Positions 8,239-17,267 of a DNA stretch of 64,000 bases are shown here, in pieces. The stretch comes from a bacterium. Lineage in GTDB: Bacteria; Cyanobacteriota; Vampirovibrionia; Gastranaerophilales; UBA9971. The stretch covers positions 1 to 64,000 of the forward strand of contig JBAWVS010000006.1 of assembly GCA_037147175.1 (NCBI GenBank), given 5' to 3'. The notes below the pieces were generated by a model. The model saw nothing but the letters and a program-made list of their open reading frames with translations, had not been told where the DNA came from and made no database searches. Made by a program: the position numbers and the translations under genes. Within the stretch, counting starts at the first letter, position 1. Every line of letters starts with the position of its first letter.

Positions 8239-8970
8239 TTAATCTGAATTTAACAGATCTTCAATAGAGCATCTCTCCCTAAAACTTCTTGGATAAGGAG
8301 ATTCATCTGTCATAAAGTTTTCTATCACTCCTTCCCAACGTATTTTTCCATCATAAAGAACTAGTACTCTGTCTGAAACTTTTTTGATGGTTTCGAGATC
8401 ATGCGTAACAACTACTGAGGTAACTCCTGTTTTGTCACGAAGTTTAAGCATATCATTTTCGAGTTTTGATGCTGTTCCAGGGTCAAGACCAGTACTTGGC
8501 TCATCATAAAGGATTATTTCCGGCGAAACTGCAAGCGCTCTGGCTATACTTATCCTTTTTTGCATCCCGCCTGAAAGTTCATCAGGATACATATTTTCCG
8601 TATAAGAAAGCGAAACCATTTCAAGAGCTTCTTTTACTTTTTTATTTATTTTTTTTTTATTTAAATTTGTTGTTTCTTCAAGAGCCAGTGCTAAGTTATT
8701 CCAGATGGTCATGGAATTAAAAAGTGCGCTTTTTTGAAAAGCCATTCCAAGTCTTTGGGCGTTAACTTTTATTTCTCCCGAGTCAATTTGAATAATTTTG
8801 CCTAAAATTTTCAAAATTGTACTTTTCCCTGAGCCTGAAGGTCCTGCTATAGTAACGATTTCTCCGGGATATATATCAAAAGAAAGATCTTTTAATATAT
8901 GTACCTCTTTAAAAGAAACACTGACGTTTCTAAAACTTACTATAGATTCTTTTTTATCAATGTTATTCAT
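8239..8970 (-). CDS. mlaF: MlaF-like ABC transporter ATPase
   Basis: Energises the MCE lipid transporter. It has Walker A GPSGSGKST at 43-51, the signature LSGGM at 132-136 and Walker B IILYDE at 152-157, followed by the D-loop GLDPGTASK. The 243 residues form one nucleotide-binding domain. LSGGMQKR rather than LSGGQ is usual for MlaF proteins. It lies 1 nt after mlaE and 53 nt before mlaD on the same strand, so the three are surely one transcript. Confidence 0.92.
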   Translation of the reverse strand: MNNIDKKESIVSFRNVSVSFKEVHILKDLSFDIYPGEIVTIAGPSGSGKSTILKILGKIIQIDSGEIKVNAQRLGMAFQKSALFNSMTIWNNLALALEETTNLNKKKINKKVKEALEMVSLSYTENMYPDELSGGMQKRISIARALAVSPEIILYDEPSTGLDPGTASKLENDMLKLRDKTGVTSVVVTHDLETIKKVSDRVLVLYDGKIRWEGVIENFMTDESPYPRSFRERCSIEDLLNSD

Positions 8971-8971
8971 C

Positions 8972-9718
8972 TTAAAGCCTAAAGAAATAAGAACTTAGGA
9001 AATAATTAAAAATGAAAATGAGAATGTAATTCCAAACAACAGTTTTTGTGGCTGCGTCACCCACAGCTTCTGCTCCTCCTCTAACTTGAAGCCCTGTAGT
9101 AGTTGCAACAATCGCTATTGTTATTCCGTAAATACCGGCTTTTAATAACATTACAAAAACATCATGAGTTGTGTTGGTTAATCTTACTGATTCCAGATAA
9201 GTATCATAACTAAGATTGACTACTGAATTTGCAAGAATCATTCCGGCAAAAATACACAGAATAGTCGATAATGAACATAATAAAGGTGTAATTATCCCTG
9301 CTGCTAAAAGTCTTGGGACTACTATATATCTTACCGGATCTATTCCAAAAACGATAAGTGCATCGATTTGCTCAGATGCTTTCATACTGCCTATTTCTGC
9401 AGAAATAGCAGAACCTACTCTTGCTGATACTACTATGGCGGAAAGTATAGGCCCCAATTCTCTTATTGCAGAAGTTGAAACAATTCCGCCTACAAAACGT
9501 TCAGCTCCAAAAAGCTCTAACTGGGTTAAGAGCTGCAAAGTCAAAACGAGTCCTACAAAACTTGCTGTTATTGCTGCAAGAAACAACGAGCCGATTCCTG
9601 TTTTAACTATTTGCACTGCGACTTCTTTCCATTTGATTTTCCCTCTGGAAATATACCAGAGGGCTTTTGACAGGTTTATGCCCGCTTCTCCTATTTGTTC
9701 TAACGATTCTCTATACAT
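8972..9718 (-). CDS. mlaE: MlaE-like ABC transporter permease
   Basis: Inner-membrane permease of the MCE lipid transporter. At 248 residues it has the MlaE (DUF140) pattern: an amphipathic N-terminal helix, then about five membrane helices, and the conserved cytoplasmic segment with VGSAISAEIGSMKASEQIDAL. It is the first gene of the operon. No obvious ribosome site precedes its ATG, so the start is tentative. Upstream is a 278-bp gap shared with the divergent HEAT-repeat gene, holding a dispersed repeat copy. Confidence 0.92.
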   Translation of the reverse strand: MYRESLEQIGEAGINLSKALWYISRGKIKWKEVAVQIVKTGIGSLFLAAITASFVGLVLTLQLLTQLELFGAERFVGGIVSTSAIRELGPILSAIVVSARVGSAISAEIGSMKASEQIDALIVFGIDPVRYIVVPRLLAAGIITPLLCSLSTILCIFAGMILANSVVNLSYDTYLESVRLTNTTHDVFVMLLKAGIYGITIAIVATTTGLQVRGGAEAVGDAATKTVVWNYILIFIFNYFLSSYFFRL

Positions 9719-9893
9719 TTATTTTTTTAATTTACCTGCTTTATAGTTTTGGCTGGAGCTATGTTAACACGAAGTTTTTCAGGTCTTATTATCCACATGT
9801 TTATATATTTAGAACTAATAGAAGCCGGTATTTTATTTTTTAAAAAAATTTACTCAAAAAATCAATAAATTATAATAATAGTGGTAAAATTTT

Positions 9894-9928
9894 AGAAGCT
9901 GTCTTGTTAAAATCAAAACCGGCTTGTA
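9894..9928 (+). repeat. Dispersed 34-bp repeat, copy on plus strand
   Basis: AGAAGCTGT-C-TTGTTAAAATC-AAAACCG then CTTGT. The inverted copy at 26484-26518 matches at all but about two positions. Bases 9902-9912 (TCTTGTTAAAA) also pair perfectly with 9946-9956, so this copy can form an 11-bp stem with a 33-nt loop. It is intergenic, between mlaE and the HEAT-repeat gene. Confidence 0.65.
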
Positions 9929-9996
9929 TATCTTGATTTTTATATTTTTAACAAGATCGGCTCTTAAATAATATTATTAATTTACGGAGTGTTTAA

Positions 9997-11256
9997 ATGA
10001 ATTTACCAAACTCGACAACATCTGAGTTACTGGGCAAAAACAATGAAAAAGCCCGTAAAGCAGCTGAAAAAATCATAAATAATGCAGATATTGAAGCCTG
10101 GCAATGCTTAATGGAAAATACAGATGTCTTTTTTAGTTATATAAAAGAAAAAGCCGGACATATGCTAATTCAAGCAATAAATAAAGATAATCTGGAAAAC
10201 GTATTTAAACTTTTTAACAAACACGAAGGCGACTGGGATGATTACATAGCAGAGGGTTTAAGCAAATTTTCATCACCTTCCCTGAATTATAAATTGATTG
10301 AAATTCTTAAAACAGGCACTGTTGAAGAACAAACTTATGCAGCAAGATATTTTTGCCATGTGAATGAGCCTGAAGCAGCAGAAGCTTTATTTGAGTCCTC
10401 CAAAAAGTATTATTTGCCCCTTAGAAACAACTCGGCTGAAGCTTTAGGAAATATAGAACATAAAGAATCTTATGAATTTTATATAAATACTCTTAAGTCA
10501 GATGACGAATGGGAAAAGATTGAAGCTGCCCAATTTCTTGCAAACTACGGTAACAGGGACGCTACAACTGCTATACTGGAAGCTATGTCCAATTCAGGGA
10601 TGGCAGAACTTATTGCCGGCGAAATTGCCATGTTGACAGACATACACACGTTATTTAAGGAAAAAGACGAAAAAACAAGATTATTAGCACTTGAAGCACT
10701 TGATAATATAATTTCCGGAGTTCCCGAAATATGGCCTATGGGCGTTATTCTGGATTTTAAAATATTTGAATGCATTGAAAGCCTAATAAATCTGGCTAAT
10801 AAAGATTCGGAAGATTCTCTTGCAGGCAAATATGCCCAGCTTTTAATTAAAACGAGACAAAAATTTTCAATGTTCATAGAAAATTCGCAATATACTTATG
10901 ATGAAGAAAAAGATATTCTTGCCGAACTTGATGAAATTTATCATTTATTAATTTACGAAGAAGAAAATTTTTGGGATAAACAAATTCATAATCTTTATAA
11001 AGAGCTTGATACGGATGATACAAAGAGAAAACTGTCAGCTTTATCAGTGATTAATGAGCTTGAACTTGAAGAAAGTGCGCCTTACTTAATAAGGATAGCT
11101 TTAAAACCTGATGAAAACGAATTAGTTGTTTGTGAAGCTATTTCTGCTCTTGCAAAAATAGGTAAAACCTCACAAATTGACAAACACAGCCTTTTATCAA
11201 GAATAAAAGACCCTAATTTACAAGCTTTTGTAAATGATAAACTTGCAAAGGTATAA
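9997..11256 (+). CDS. HEAT-repeat protein
   Basis: 419-residue soluble helical protein with no signal peptide. Paired helices with HEAT/PBS-lyase character are clear at about 100-200 (YAARYFCHVNEPEAAEAL, SAEALGNIEHKESYEFYI, AAQFLANYGNRDATTAIL) and again at about 340-419 (ALSVINELELEESAPYLIRI, AISALAKIGKTSQID). The middle is more divergent. HEAT arrays are protein-interaction scaffolds, and the partner is unknown. A GGAG element precedes the ATG. It is monocistronic, ending in a strong hairpin. Confidence 0.75.
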   Translation: MNLPNSTTSELLGKNNEKARKAAEKIINNADIEAWQCLMENTDVFFSYIKEKAGHMLIQAINKDNLENVFKLFNKHEGDWDDYIAEGLSKFSSPSLNYKLIEILKTGTVEEQTYAARYFCHVNEPEAAEALFESSKKYYLPLRNNSAEALGNIEHKESYEFYINTLKSDDEWEKIEAAQFLANYGNRDATTAILEAMSNSGMAELIAGEIAMLTDIHTLFKEKDEKTRLLALEALDNIISGVPEIWPMGVILDFKIFECIESLINLANKDSEDSLAGKYAQLLIKTRQKFSMFIENSQYTYDEEKDILAELDEIYHLLIYEEENFWDKQIHNLYKELDTDDTKRKLSALSVINELELEESAPYLIRIALKPDENELVVCEAISALAKIGKTSQIDKHSLLSRIKDPNLQAFVNDKLAKV

Positions 11257-11300
11257 ATATAAAAAGATTCAAAGATATTATTTATAAAAACACTTTATTT

Positions 11301-11332
11301 AAAGAGACTTGTCTGAATCGACAAGTCTCTTT
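11301..11332 (+). terminator. Intrinsic terminator after HEAT-repeat gene
   Basis: AAAGAGACTTGTC, a 6-nt loop, GACAAGTCTCTTT: a perfect 13-bp stem 45 bases after the stop codon. The following T-run is poor, so it may also act as an mRNA 3' stabiliser. Confidence 0.75.
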
Positions 11333-11703
11333 AAACTTATAATACTGGATATTTAGCATTAAATTACAAGATAATGCTTATTTTATTGGAATAAATAACA
11401 ATTATAACACATGTATATTGATTATTTATTGATTAAACACCGAATGAAAATCTATATAGCGTTAATTTGTAAAAGCTAAGGACTACAAATTGTTTTTTGA
11501 AAAATAGATTTGTTACAGAATGTTAAGCATTTCCATGCAGTCTTTATTGTTATAAAAACAATTATAGGTTTTTTGCCTTTTGTAATAAGGGATATTCAAT
11601 TTTTATAATTCACAGAAGACCTCTTTTTGTATATAAAAACAAAACTACTATTTTTCTTGTGTGGCAAGGTTTTTACCTTTTTTTGAACAAACCTGTTTTG
11701 AAC
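11333..11703. other. Gene-free AT-rich stretch
   Basis: No open frame, RNA gene or inverted repeat of note is visible here. It separates a terminator from the promoter of the RlpA-like gene and may carry further regulatory sites. Confidence 0.4.
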
Positions 11704-11732
11704 TTGACAGTTCTTTATCACCAAATTTAATA
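11704..11732 (+). promoter_or_regulatory. Sigma-70-type promoter of rlpA-like gene
   Basis: TTGACA at 11704-11709, a 17-bp spacer and TTAATA at 11727-11732. Transcription would begin near 11739. This rules out the ATG at 11738 as the usual start and favours the one at 11771. Confidence 0.6.
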
Positions 11733-11770
11733 GTTAAATGCAAGGTTACAAAAAAGAGAGTTCAAAAAAT

Positions 11771-12655
11771 ATGATAAGTCGAAAGAGTATATCTTTAGCA
11801 ATAACTTTAACGTTTTTAACAGTATTTTTAACAGGCTATTCTTATTCTGTAGCGACAAGCACAACCCAAACAACAAAAGATAAAGGTAATTTAGCAGTTT
11901 ATCATTCCAATGAAGATGATAATCCTGTCGGTAATTTTATTAAAGCAAGATATGTTTTCAATAAAGAGAAAAAAGGTGAATATACACCTGTTTCTGTTTA
12001 TATCGGAGAAAACGAAGTATTAAGAATTACCAAACCTGCAGGCGGATTGTCTACAGAAAAAAGAGCTAAAATAGTTACAGAAAACATCAACAGCATTATT
12101 AAAAACGGTGAAAACCCTGAAAACATAGTCCCTGATTTCAAAAGCGGTTCCGGCATTATAAGAATCAATGACAGAGTATTGTTTACTGTAGATTCAAATA
12201 TTGCAAAAGAATATGGAATGACATCATCCGAGCTTGCTTTTATTTGGGTCAACAATATGAGAGATTCTCTTGGTGTTGCAAGGATTGTAAGAGATTTTCA
12301 ATTACTTACAAGTTCATTAAAGAAAACTCCTGTAAATTTTGTTCAAAGATACGGTGATTATATGCAGACAGGCTTTGCTTCCTGGTATGGCGGAAGATTT
12401 CACGGAAGATCTGCGGCAGATGGCAGTATTTTTAACAAAAACAAATTTACGGCAGCACATAAAAGTCTTCCTTTTGGAACTGTAGTTCAAGTAACAAACT
12501 TGTATAACGGCAAAAAATGTATTGTAAAAATTACAGACAGAGGTCCGTTTGTCAGAGGCAGAATTATCGACCTTTCAAAAGTAGCTGCTAACGAGATAGG
12601 GATGCTTTCTTCAGGTGTATCAAGAGTTAAAGTTGAAGTTTTAGGCAAAGTATAA
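11771..12655 (+). CDS. RlpA-like secreted protein with double-psi beta-barrel
   Basis: Secreted cell-wall protein of the RlpA/DPBB family; members act as septal peptidoglycan lytic transglycosylases or cell-wall binders. From this start (294 residues) a signal peptide opens the protein (MISRKSISLAITLTF and on to about residue 26). A region of about 170 residues not recognised follows. The DPBB domain fills the last 95 residues: GFASWYGGRFHGR, TAAHKSLPFGT, then VKITDRGPFVRGRIIDLS with the catalytic-type Asp. An ATG 33 bases upstream is in frame but sits at the predicted transcription start and would spoil the signal peptide. No lipobox Cys and no SPOR domain are seen. Confidence 0.85.
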   Translation: MISRKSISLAITLTFLTVFLTGYSYSVATSTTQTTKDKGNLAVYHSNEDDNPVGNFIKARYVFNKEKKGEYTPVSVYIGENEVLRITKPAGGLSTEKRAKIVTENINSIIKNGENPENIVPDFKSGSGIIRINDRVLFTVDSNIAKEYGMTSSELAFIWVNNMRDSLGVARIVRDFQLLTSSLKKTPVNFVQRYGDYMQTGFASWYGGRFHGRSAADGSIFNKNKFTAAHKSLPFGTVVQVTNLYNGKKCIVKITDRGPFVRGRIIDLSKVAANEIGMLSSGVSRVKVEVLGKV

Positions 12656-12681
12656 CTAAATCAATAAATATAATTTTTTAG

Positions 12682-12718
12682 ATAAACTTCGGATTAATAT
12701 TCCGAAGTTTATTTTTTT
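12682..12718 (+). terminator. Strong intrinsic terminator
   Basis: ATAAACTTCGGA, a 7-nt loop, TCCGAAGTTTAT and seven T residues: a 12-bp stem 26 bases after the rlpA-like stop codon. Confidence 0.93.
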
Positions 12719-12743
12719 AATATGATTACCAGAACTTTTTAGA

Positions 12744-12749
12744 TATAAT
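12744..12749 (+). promoter_or_regulatory. -10 element upstream of ruvB
   Basis: TATAAT 35 bases before the ruvB start, just past the previous terminator. No good -35 lies 16-18 bp upstream, so this is only a partial promoter call. Confidence 0.4.
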
Positions 12750-12783
12750 GTAACTAATTGAATTTCAGGAAAAGGATTAAAAT

Positions 12784-13860
12784 TTGGCTATTATATCAGA
12801 AGGCGAAGACACCCCAAAGACTGATGTAAATAATAAAAAAATTTCTTCAAGAGAAGCCGTACTGCCGGCTGAAAATGAATTTGACAAAAATTTTGAGAAT
12901 AATATAAGACCTAAAACTCTTGATGAATACATAGGTCAAACACAACTTAAGGAAACCCTTAAGATCAGTACTGAAGCTGCTAAAAAAAGAAATGAACCGC
13001 TTGACCATTTACTTTTTTACGGTCCTCCGGGGCTTGGAAAAACAACTTTATCCGCTGTAATTGCTAATGAAATGAATTCAAAGATAAAAACAACTTCCGC
13101 GCCTGCTCTTGAAAGACCCAGAGATTTAATAGGCATCCTGATGAGCTTAAAGCCTAATGAATTTCTTTTCATAGACGAAATTCACAGGCTTAACAAAATT
13201 GCCGAGGAAATACTTTATCCTGCAATGGAAGATTTTTCCATTGACAGAACTATAGGAAAAGGTCATACAGCAAAAACTTTAAGAGTTCCCGTTCCCAAAT
13301 TTACACTTATTGGCGCAACTACAAAAGCCGGTTCTCTTTCAGGTCCACTGAGAGACAGATTTGGTATTGTTCACAGGCTTGAATTTTATACAAAAAACGA
13401 ATTAACCCTTATTGTAAAAAGAACAGCAGGGATTTTGAAAGCAAAAATAACTGAAGATGGAGCATATACTATTGCTTCTCGTTCAAGAGGAACACCAAGA
13501 ATTGCTAACAGAATGCTGAAAAGAATCAGAGACTATGCACAGGTCAAAGCTGACGGCATTATCACGCCTGAAGTTGCTAATGATGCAATGGATCTACTAA
13601 AAGTAGACAAATTTGGTCTTGATTTTACTGACAGAGAACTCTTAAAGCTTCTTATAGAAAAATATGACGGCGGTCCTGTAGGAATAGAAACAATTGCTGC
13701 TGCTCTTGGCGAAGACGCAAGAACCATAGAGGATGTTTATGAGCCGTATTTGTTGCAGGAAGGTTTTATTTTAAGAACACCGAGAGGAAGAAAAGCTTCT
13801 CCAGAGGCGTATAGGCATCTTGGGTATCCTATTTCTTCCATTCAGAAAGGTTTATTTTAG
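12784..13860 (+). CDS. ruvB: Holliday junction branch-migration ATPase RuvB
   Basis: Hexameric motor that, with RuvA, drives Holliday junction migration. It has Walker A GPPGLGKT at 80-87, Walker B FLFIDEIH at 127-134, the sensor/arginine-finger stretch [13 protein letters not shown] at about 188, and a C-terminal winged helix with [17 protein letters not shown]. The 358 residues include an N-terminal extension of about 30 relative to E. coli RuvB (336). The start is a TTG with AAGGA seven bases upstream. ruvA lies in a separate minus-strand operon 6 kb away, not beside ruvB as in many bacteria. Confidence 0.98.
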   Translation: MAIISEGEDTPKTDVNNKKISSREAVLPAENEFDKNFENNIRPKTLDEYIGQTQLKETLKISTEAAKKRNEPLDHLLFYGPPGLGKTTLSAVIANEMNSKIKTTSAPALERPRDLIGILMSLKPNEFLFIDEIHRLNKIAEEILYPAMEDFSIDRTIGKGHTAKTLRVPVPKFTLIGATTKAGSLSGPLRDRFGIVHRLEFYTKNELTLIVKRTAGILKAKITEDGAYTIASRSRGTPRIANRMLKRIRDYAQVKADGIITPEVANDAMDLLKVDKFGLDFTDRELLKLLIEKYDGGPVGIETIAAALGEDARTIEDVYEPYLLQEGFILRTPRGRKASPEAYRHLGYPISSIQKGLF

Positions 13861-13868
13861 GATTTTTA

Positions 13869-15065
13869 ATGATGAAATTTTTTAATTTTAACAAGTTTAA
13901 CCTGTACAAAATAATTTTAAGTTGTTTCTGCCTTTTTTACTTAGCCATGCCGGTATTAGCACAGGATGACACTCAAAACACACCTCCTGACACTAAGGTT
14001 AGCTATGTAAGCGGTAAAGTTTTGCAAATTCTTTCGGAAAAAAACAATAAAGAACTTGAAGATTCTTTTCATACCGACCAGATTGTTCAAACTGCCAAAG
14101 TTCTTGTTTTAAAAGGAAAATATAAGGGTAAAATTGTAAATATCGAAAACCAGCTTACTTCAAGCCCTATTTATGATATCAAAATAGAAGCAGGAAACAG
14201 AGTTATTTTAAGCGTGGAAGAATCGCATAAAGGGGTTGATTTTTATATTGCGGATCTGGAAAGAATTCCTGTTTTATTGATACTTACAGGTGTATTCTTG
14301 TTTCTTCTTCTGATAATAGGAGGAATACAGGGGTTAAGATCGATATTTTCCATTTTAGTAACAGCCGCTCTGGTATTTTTTGTTTTGGTTCCGGCTGTTT
14401 TAAACAACTTTCCGATAATACCAACAACAGTACTTATAGCAATAATTTCTACGTTTGCAACAATGTTTATTGTATCGGGAGTCAATTTAAAAAGCCTTTC
14501 TGCATCAATTGGTACTATTTTAAGCGTGATAATAGCAGGCTTAATGTCTTCTCTGGTAATAAAATTCGCTCCGCTAAACGGCTTTGGGAGTCAGGAATCA
14601 GTAATGTTGTGGACAAACAGGCCTGATTTAGACTATACAGGGCTCTTAACCGCTGGAATGATCATTGCTTCTCTTGGTGCAGTAATGGATGTCGGCATGT
14701 CGATAGCCAGCAGCATACATGAATTTAAAAATTTAAATAACAAACTTAAAACAAAAGATTTGTTCAGATCGGGTTTAAACGTCGGAAAAGACATCATGGG
14801 GGCTATGTCCAACACTTTGATTCTCGCATACATAGGAGGCGCATTCTCGCTTGTCCTATTGGCCTCAAATGCACCATTGATAAAATTACTTAATTTGAAT
14901 TCGATTGCCGCCGAGATAGCCTCTGCAATAACAGGAAGTATAGGAATAGTACTTTGTGTTCCTATTACTGCATTAATTGCCGCTTATTTAATCGGGAAAA
15001 AGACAGATAAAACAAAAGAAATTACAGTAAATTCAGAAAAACAGGAAACAGAAGCGCCTGTTTAA
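13869..15065 (+). CDS. YibE/F-family multi-pass membrane protein
   Basis: 398 residues with an N-terminal signal-like helix ending near residue 32 (MPVLAQ). A beta-rich extracytoplasmic domain of about 100 residues follows, then about seven membrane helices from residue 135. This is the YibE/YibF (PF07907) arrangement; the function of that family is not established. It starts 8 nt after ruvB, with AGGA overlapping the ruvB stop region, so it is probably cotranscribed. Its 3' end overlaps the convergent mtaB by 4 nt. Confidence 0.8.
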   Translation: MMKFFNFNKFNLYKIILSCFCLFYLAMPVLAQDDTQNTPPDTKVSYVSGKVLQILSEKNNKELEDSFHTDQIVQTAKVLVLKGKYKGKIVNIENQLTSSPIYDIKIEAGNRVILSVEESHKGVDFYIADLERIPVLLILTGVFLFLLLIIGGIQGLRSIFSILVTAALVFFVLVPAVLNNFPIIPTTVLIAIISTFATMFIVSGVNLKSLSASIGTILSVIIAGLMSSLVIKFAPLNGFGSQESVMLWTNRPDLDYTGLLTAGMIIASLGAVMDVGMSIASSIHEFKNLNNKLKTKDLFRSGLNVGKDIMGAMSNTLILAYIGGAFSLVLLASNAPLIKLLNLNSIAAEIASAITGSIGIVLCVPITALIAAYLIGKKTDKTKEITVNSEKQETEAPV

Positions 15066-16369
15066 AGAAATTCCCCGAAAGTTTTATCCTTCTCAACTCT
15101 TGTAATTTTGACTTTAATGATTTTATTTTTAAATTCATCAGATCCTTCAATCAAAACAGGAATATAATTGTCAGTCATTCCCTTTAACAGACCTGTTTCT
15201 CTATCTCTTGCCAGCTCAATAAGCACTTCAAGCTCTTTTGCGATAAAACTTTCTCTAAATGCCAGATTTTTTGCGTTTGCAATTTCTGTTAATTTTTTAT
15301 TTCTCACTTTTTTTATGTTTTCCGGCACCTGATTTTCCATTAAACCAGCAGGTGTCCCTTTTCTTTTCGAATAAGAAAATACATGAATATAGCTAATAGG
15401 TAATTTTTTCAGGTTTTCATAAGTATTTTCAAACTGCTCATGTGTTTCTCCGGGGAATCCGACAATAATATCACTTCCTATTGCTATATTCGGGATATTT
15501 TTATTTAGTTTATTTATTAAGTCACTGTAATATTCGACATTGTAGCGTCTTTTCATCGCTTTTAATATTTCATTGTTCCCGCTTTGAAGAGAAATATGCA
15601 AATGACGACAGAATTTTCCTGAATTTGTAATTATATCTAAAAGCTCCTCTGTAAATTCCATCGGATCAATTGAGCTTAGTCTAAATCTTTTCAAGCTTTC
15701 TATCTTTTCAATCTCTTTAATTATATCTGCAAGCTGCTTTTTAGGATTTAAATCCAAGCCCCACTGCCCCAGATGGATACCTGAAAGCACTAATTCCTGA
15801 AATCCCTGCTTTGTTATTTCATTAACTTGATTAATTATATTATGCGGCTCGTTGCTTCTGCTTTTTCCCCTTGCATAAGGTACTATGCAGTAAGAACACC
15901 TGAAATTGCACCCGTCCTGTAATTTAATATTTGCTCTGGTTCTACCTAAAGCCGAAAAAACCACTTTATCCTGAAATATGTTTTTTTGCATAATATCAGA
16001 AACATAAATTTTATTTTCTTGTTCAAAAATTTCGCCATTCGTGATTAATTCTGCTATTTCAAGCTTTTCTGTGTTTCCCAAAACCAAATCAACATCTTCA
16101 AGCTGAACAGCTTCTTCCGGTGAAACTTGCGTGTAGCAGCCGCAAAGAATTATTTTGGCATCCGTATTTGTTTTTCTGGCTTTTCTTGCGTAATATCTAG
16201 ATTCATTATCACTTTTGCCCGTAACAGTGCAGGTATTAATTACATAGATATCGGCAAGCTCATTGAATTTAACAACTTGCCAGCCAAGAGCAGTAAATTT
16301 ATCGGAGATTATTGAAGATTCGAGTTGATTTGCCCGACATCCCAGCGTGTGAATTGCAACTTTTTTCAT
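15062..16369 (-). CDS. mtaB: tRNA t6A37 methylthiotransferase MtaB
   Basis: Radical-SAM enzyme that converts t6A37 to ms2t6A37 in tRNAs reading ANN codons. Two iron-sulfur clusters are indicated: the N-terminal UPF0004 cysteines C11, C47 and C78, and the radical-SAM triad C154, C158, C161 in GCNFRCSYC. A TRAM-like RNA-binding region ends the 435-residue protein. MtaB rather than MiaB or RimO is favoured by the opening HTLGCRANQLES and CSYCIVPYARGKSRS. It lies downstream of the nif3 operon behind a terminator, so it probably has its own promoter. Confidence 0.93.
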   Translation of the reverse strand: MKKVAIHTLGCRANQLESSIISDKFTALGWQVVKFNELADIYVINTCTVTGKSDNESRYYARKARKTNTDAKIILCGCYTQVSPEEAVQLEDVDLVLGNTEKLEIAELITNGEIFEQENKIYVSDIMQKNIFQDKVVFSALGRTRANIKLQDGCNFRCSYCIVPYARGKSRSNEPHNIINQVNEITKQGFQELVLSGIHLGQWGLDLNPKKQLADIIKEIEKIESLKRFRLSSIDPMEFTEELLDIITNSGKFCRHLHISLQSGNNEILKAMKRRYNVEYYSDLINKLNKNIPNIAIGSDIIVGFPGETHEQFENTYENLKKLPISYIHVFSYSKRKGTPAGLMENQVPENIKKVRNKKLTEIANAKNLAFRESFIAKELEVLIELARDRETGLLKGMTDNYIPVLIEGSDEFKNKIIKVKITRVEKDKTFGEFL

Positions 16370-16411
16370 AATTTTATTTTACCTGAAAAATTTTTAAGCT
16401 TCTCAAAAGAA

Positions 16412-16438
16412 AAAGCCTTTTTAAATTAAAAAGGCTTT
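16412..16438 (-). terminator. Intrinsic terminator of ruvA-nif3 operon
   Basis: AAAGCCTTTTT, a 5-nt loop, AAAAAGGCTTT: an 11-bp stem that on the minus strand is followed by TTCTTTT. It lies about 60 bases after the nif3 stop and before mtaB. Confidence 0.8.
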
Positions 16439-16500
16439 GGCAAATACGGCATTCAAAATTTTCTGACGCATTTGACAAACTAAAGTTCCAAAATTTTTAT

Positions 16501-17265
16501 TTATAAAATTTCCCATGGCGAATTTTCTTCTGCAATAATTATTTCTAAACCAAATTCATCCAAAATTTCTTTTAAAACAGGCAAAATAATTCTTTCTGTT
16601 TCAAAATGTCCCGCATCGATTACAACAAAATCATTTGACTCCAAAGCATTGTGATATTTGACATCTCCGGTTATAAAAACATCAATGTTTTTTAACTTCG
16701 GTACAAAGCTTGCTCCTCCGCCCGGAACTACCGCTATTTTTTTAATTTTTGTTTTATTGGAATAATTTGTAAGCCTAATTTTACTGATTTGCAGGATTTC
16801 TTTGAGCTCTTTTATAAACAAGTCAAGCTCTTTTGCTTCTTGTAATTCTCCAATCCTTCCAAGTTGATAATCTTCCAGATCTTTCTCAAGAGATGTAATA
16901 TTTTTCAAGCTCAGTAGCTCTGCCAGTTTATCTGCAATCCCACCTTTAGTGGAATCTAGATTTGTATGTGCTGAATAAACCTGAATATTATACTGTATAG
17001 CTTTTATTACAGGCAAAAATGCACTATTTTCGGTGGAAAGTTTATTTACTTTCTCAAAAAGTAAAGGATGATGAGAAATTATTAAATCACAATCGTTTTT
17101 TATTGCCTGATTTAAGACATCTAAGGTGCAAGTTAATGCAAGAAGAACCTTCTTTACTGAATTATTGCCAAGATAAATCTGCCATCCCGAATTATCCCAA
17201 TCACTTGCAAGCTCTGGCGGGGCAAAATTTTCTATTTTTTTTATTATTTTTTTTAAATTTTCCAT
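16501..17265 (-). CDS. Nif3-like dinuclear metal-centre protein
   Basis: Member of the Nif3/YbgI family (GTP cyclohydrolase I type 2-like fold) with a di-metal site; the physiological substrate is unsettled. The metal ligands are visible: SHHPLLF near residue 64, AHTNLD near 97, and DAGHFETE near 217. At 254 residues it is the short YbgI form without the inserted PII-like domain. It lies 2 nt after coaBC and is the last gene of the operon. Confidence 0.9.
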   Translation of the reverse strand: MENLKKIIKKIENFAPPELASDWDNSGWQIYLGNNSVKKVLLALTCTLDVLNQAIKNDCDLIISHHPLLFEKVNKLSTENSAFLPVIKAIQYNIQVYSAHTNLDSTKGGIADKLAELLSLKNITSLEKDLEDYQLGRIGELQEAKELDLFIKELKEILQISKIRLTNYSNKTKIKKIAVVPGGGASFVPKLKNIDVFITGDVKYHNALESNDFVVIDAGHFETERIILPVLKEILDEFGLEIIIAEENSPWEIL

Positions 17266-17267
17266 TT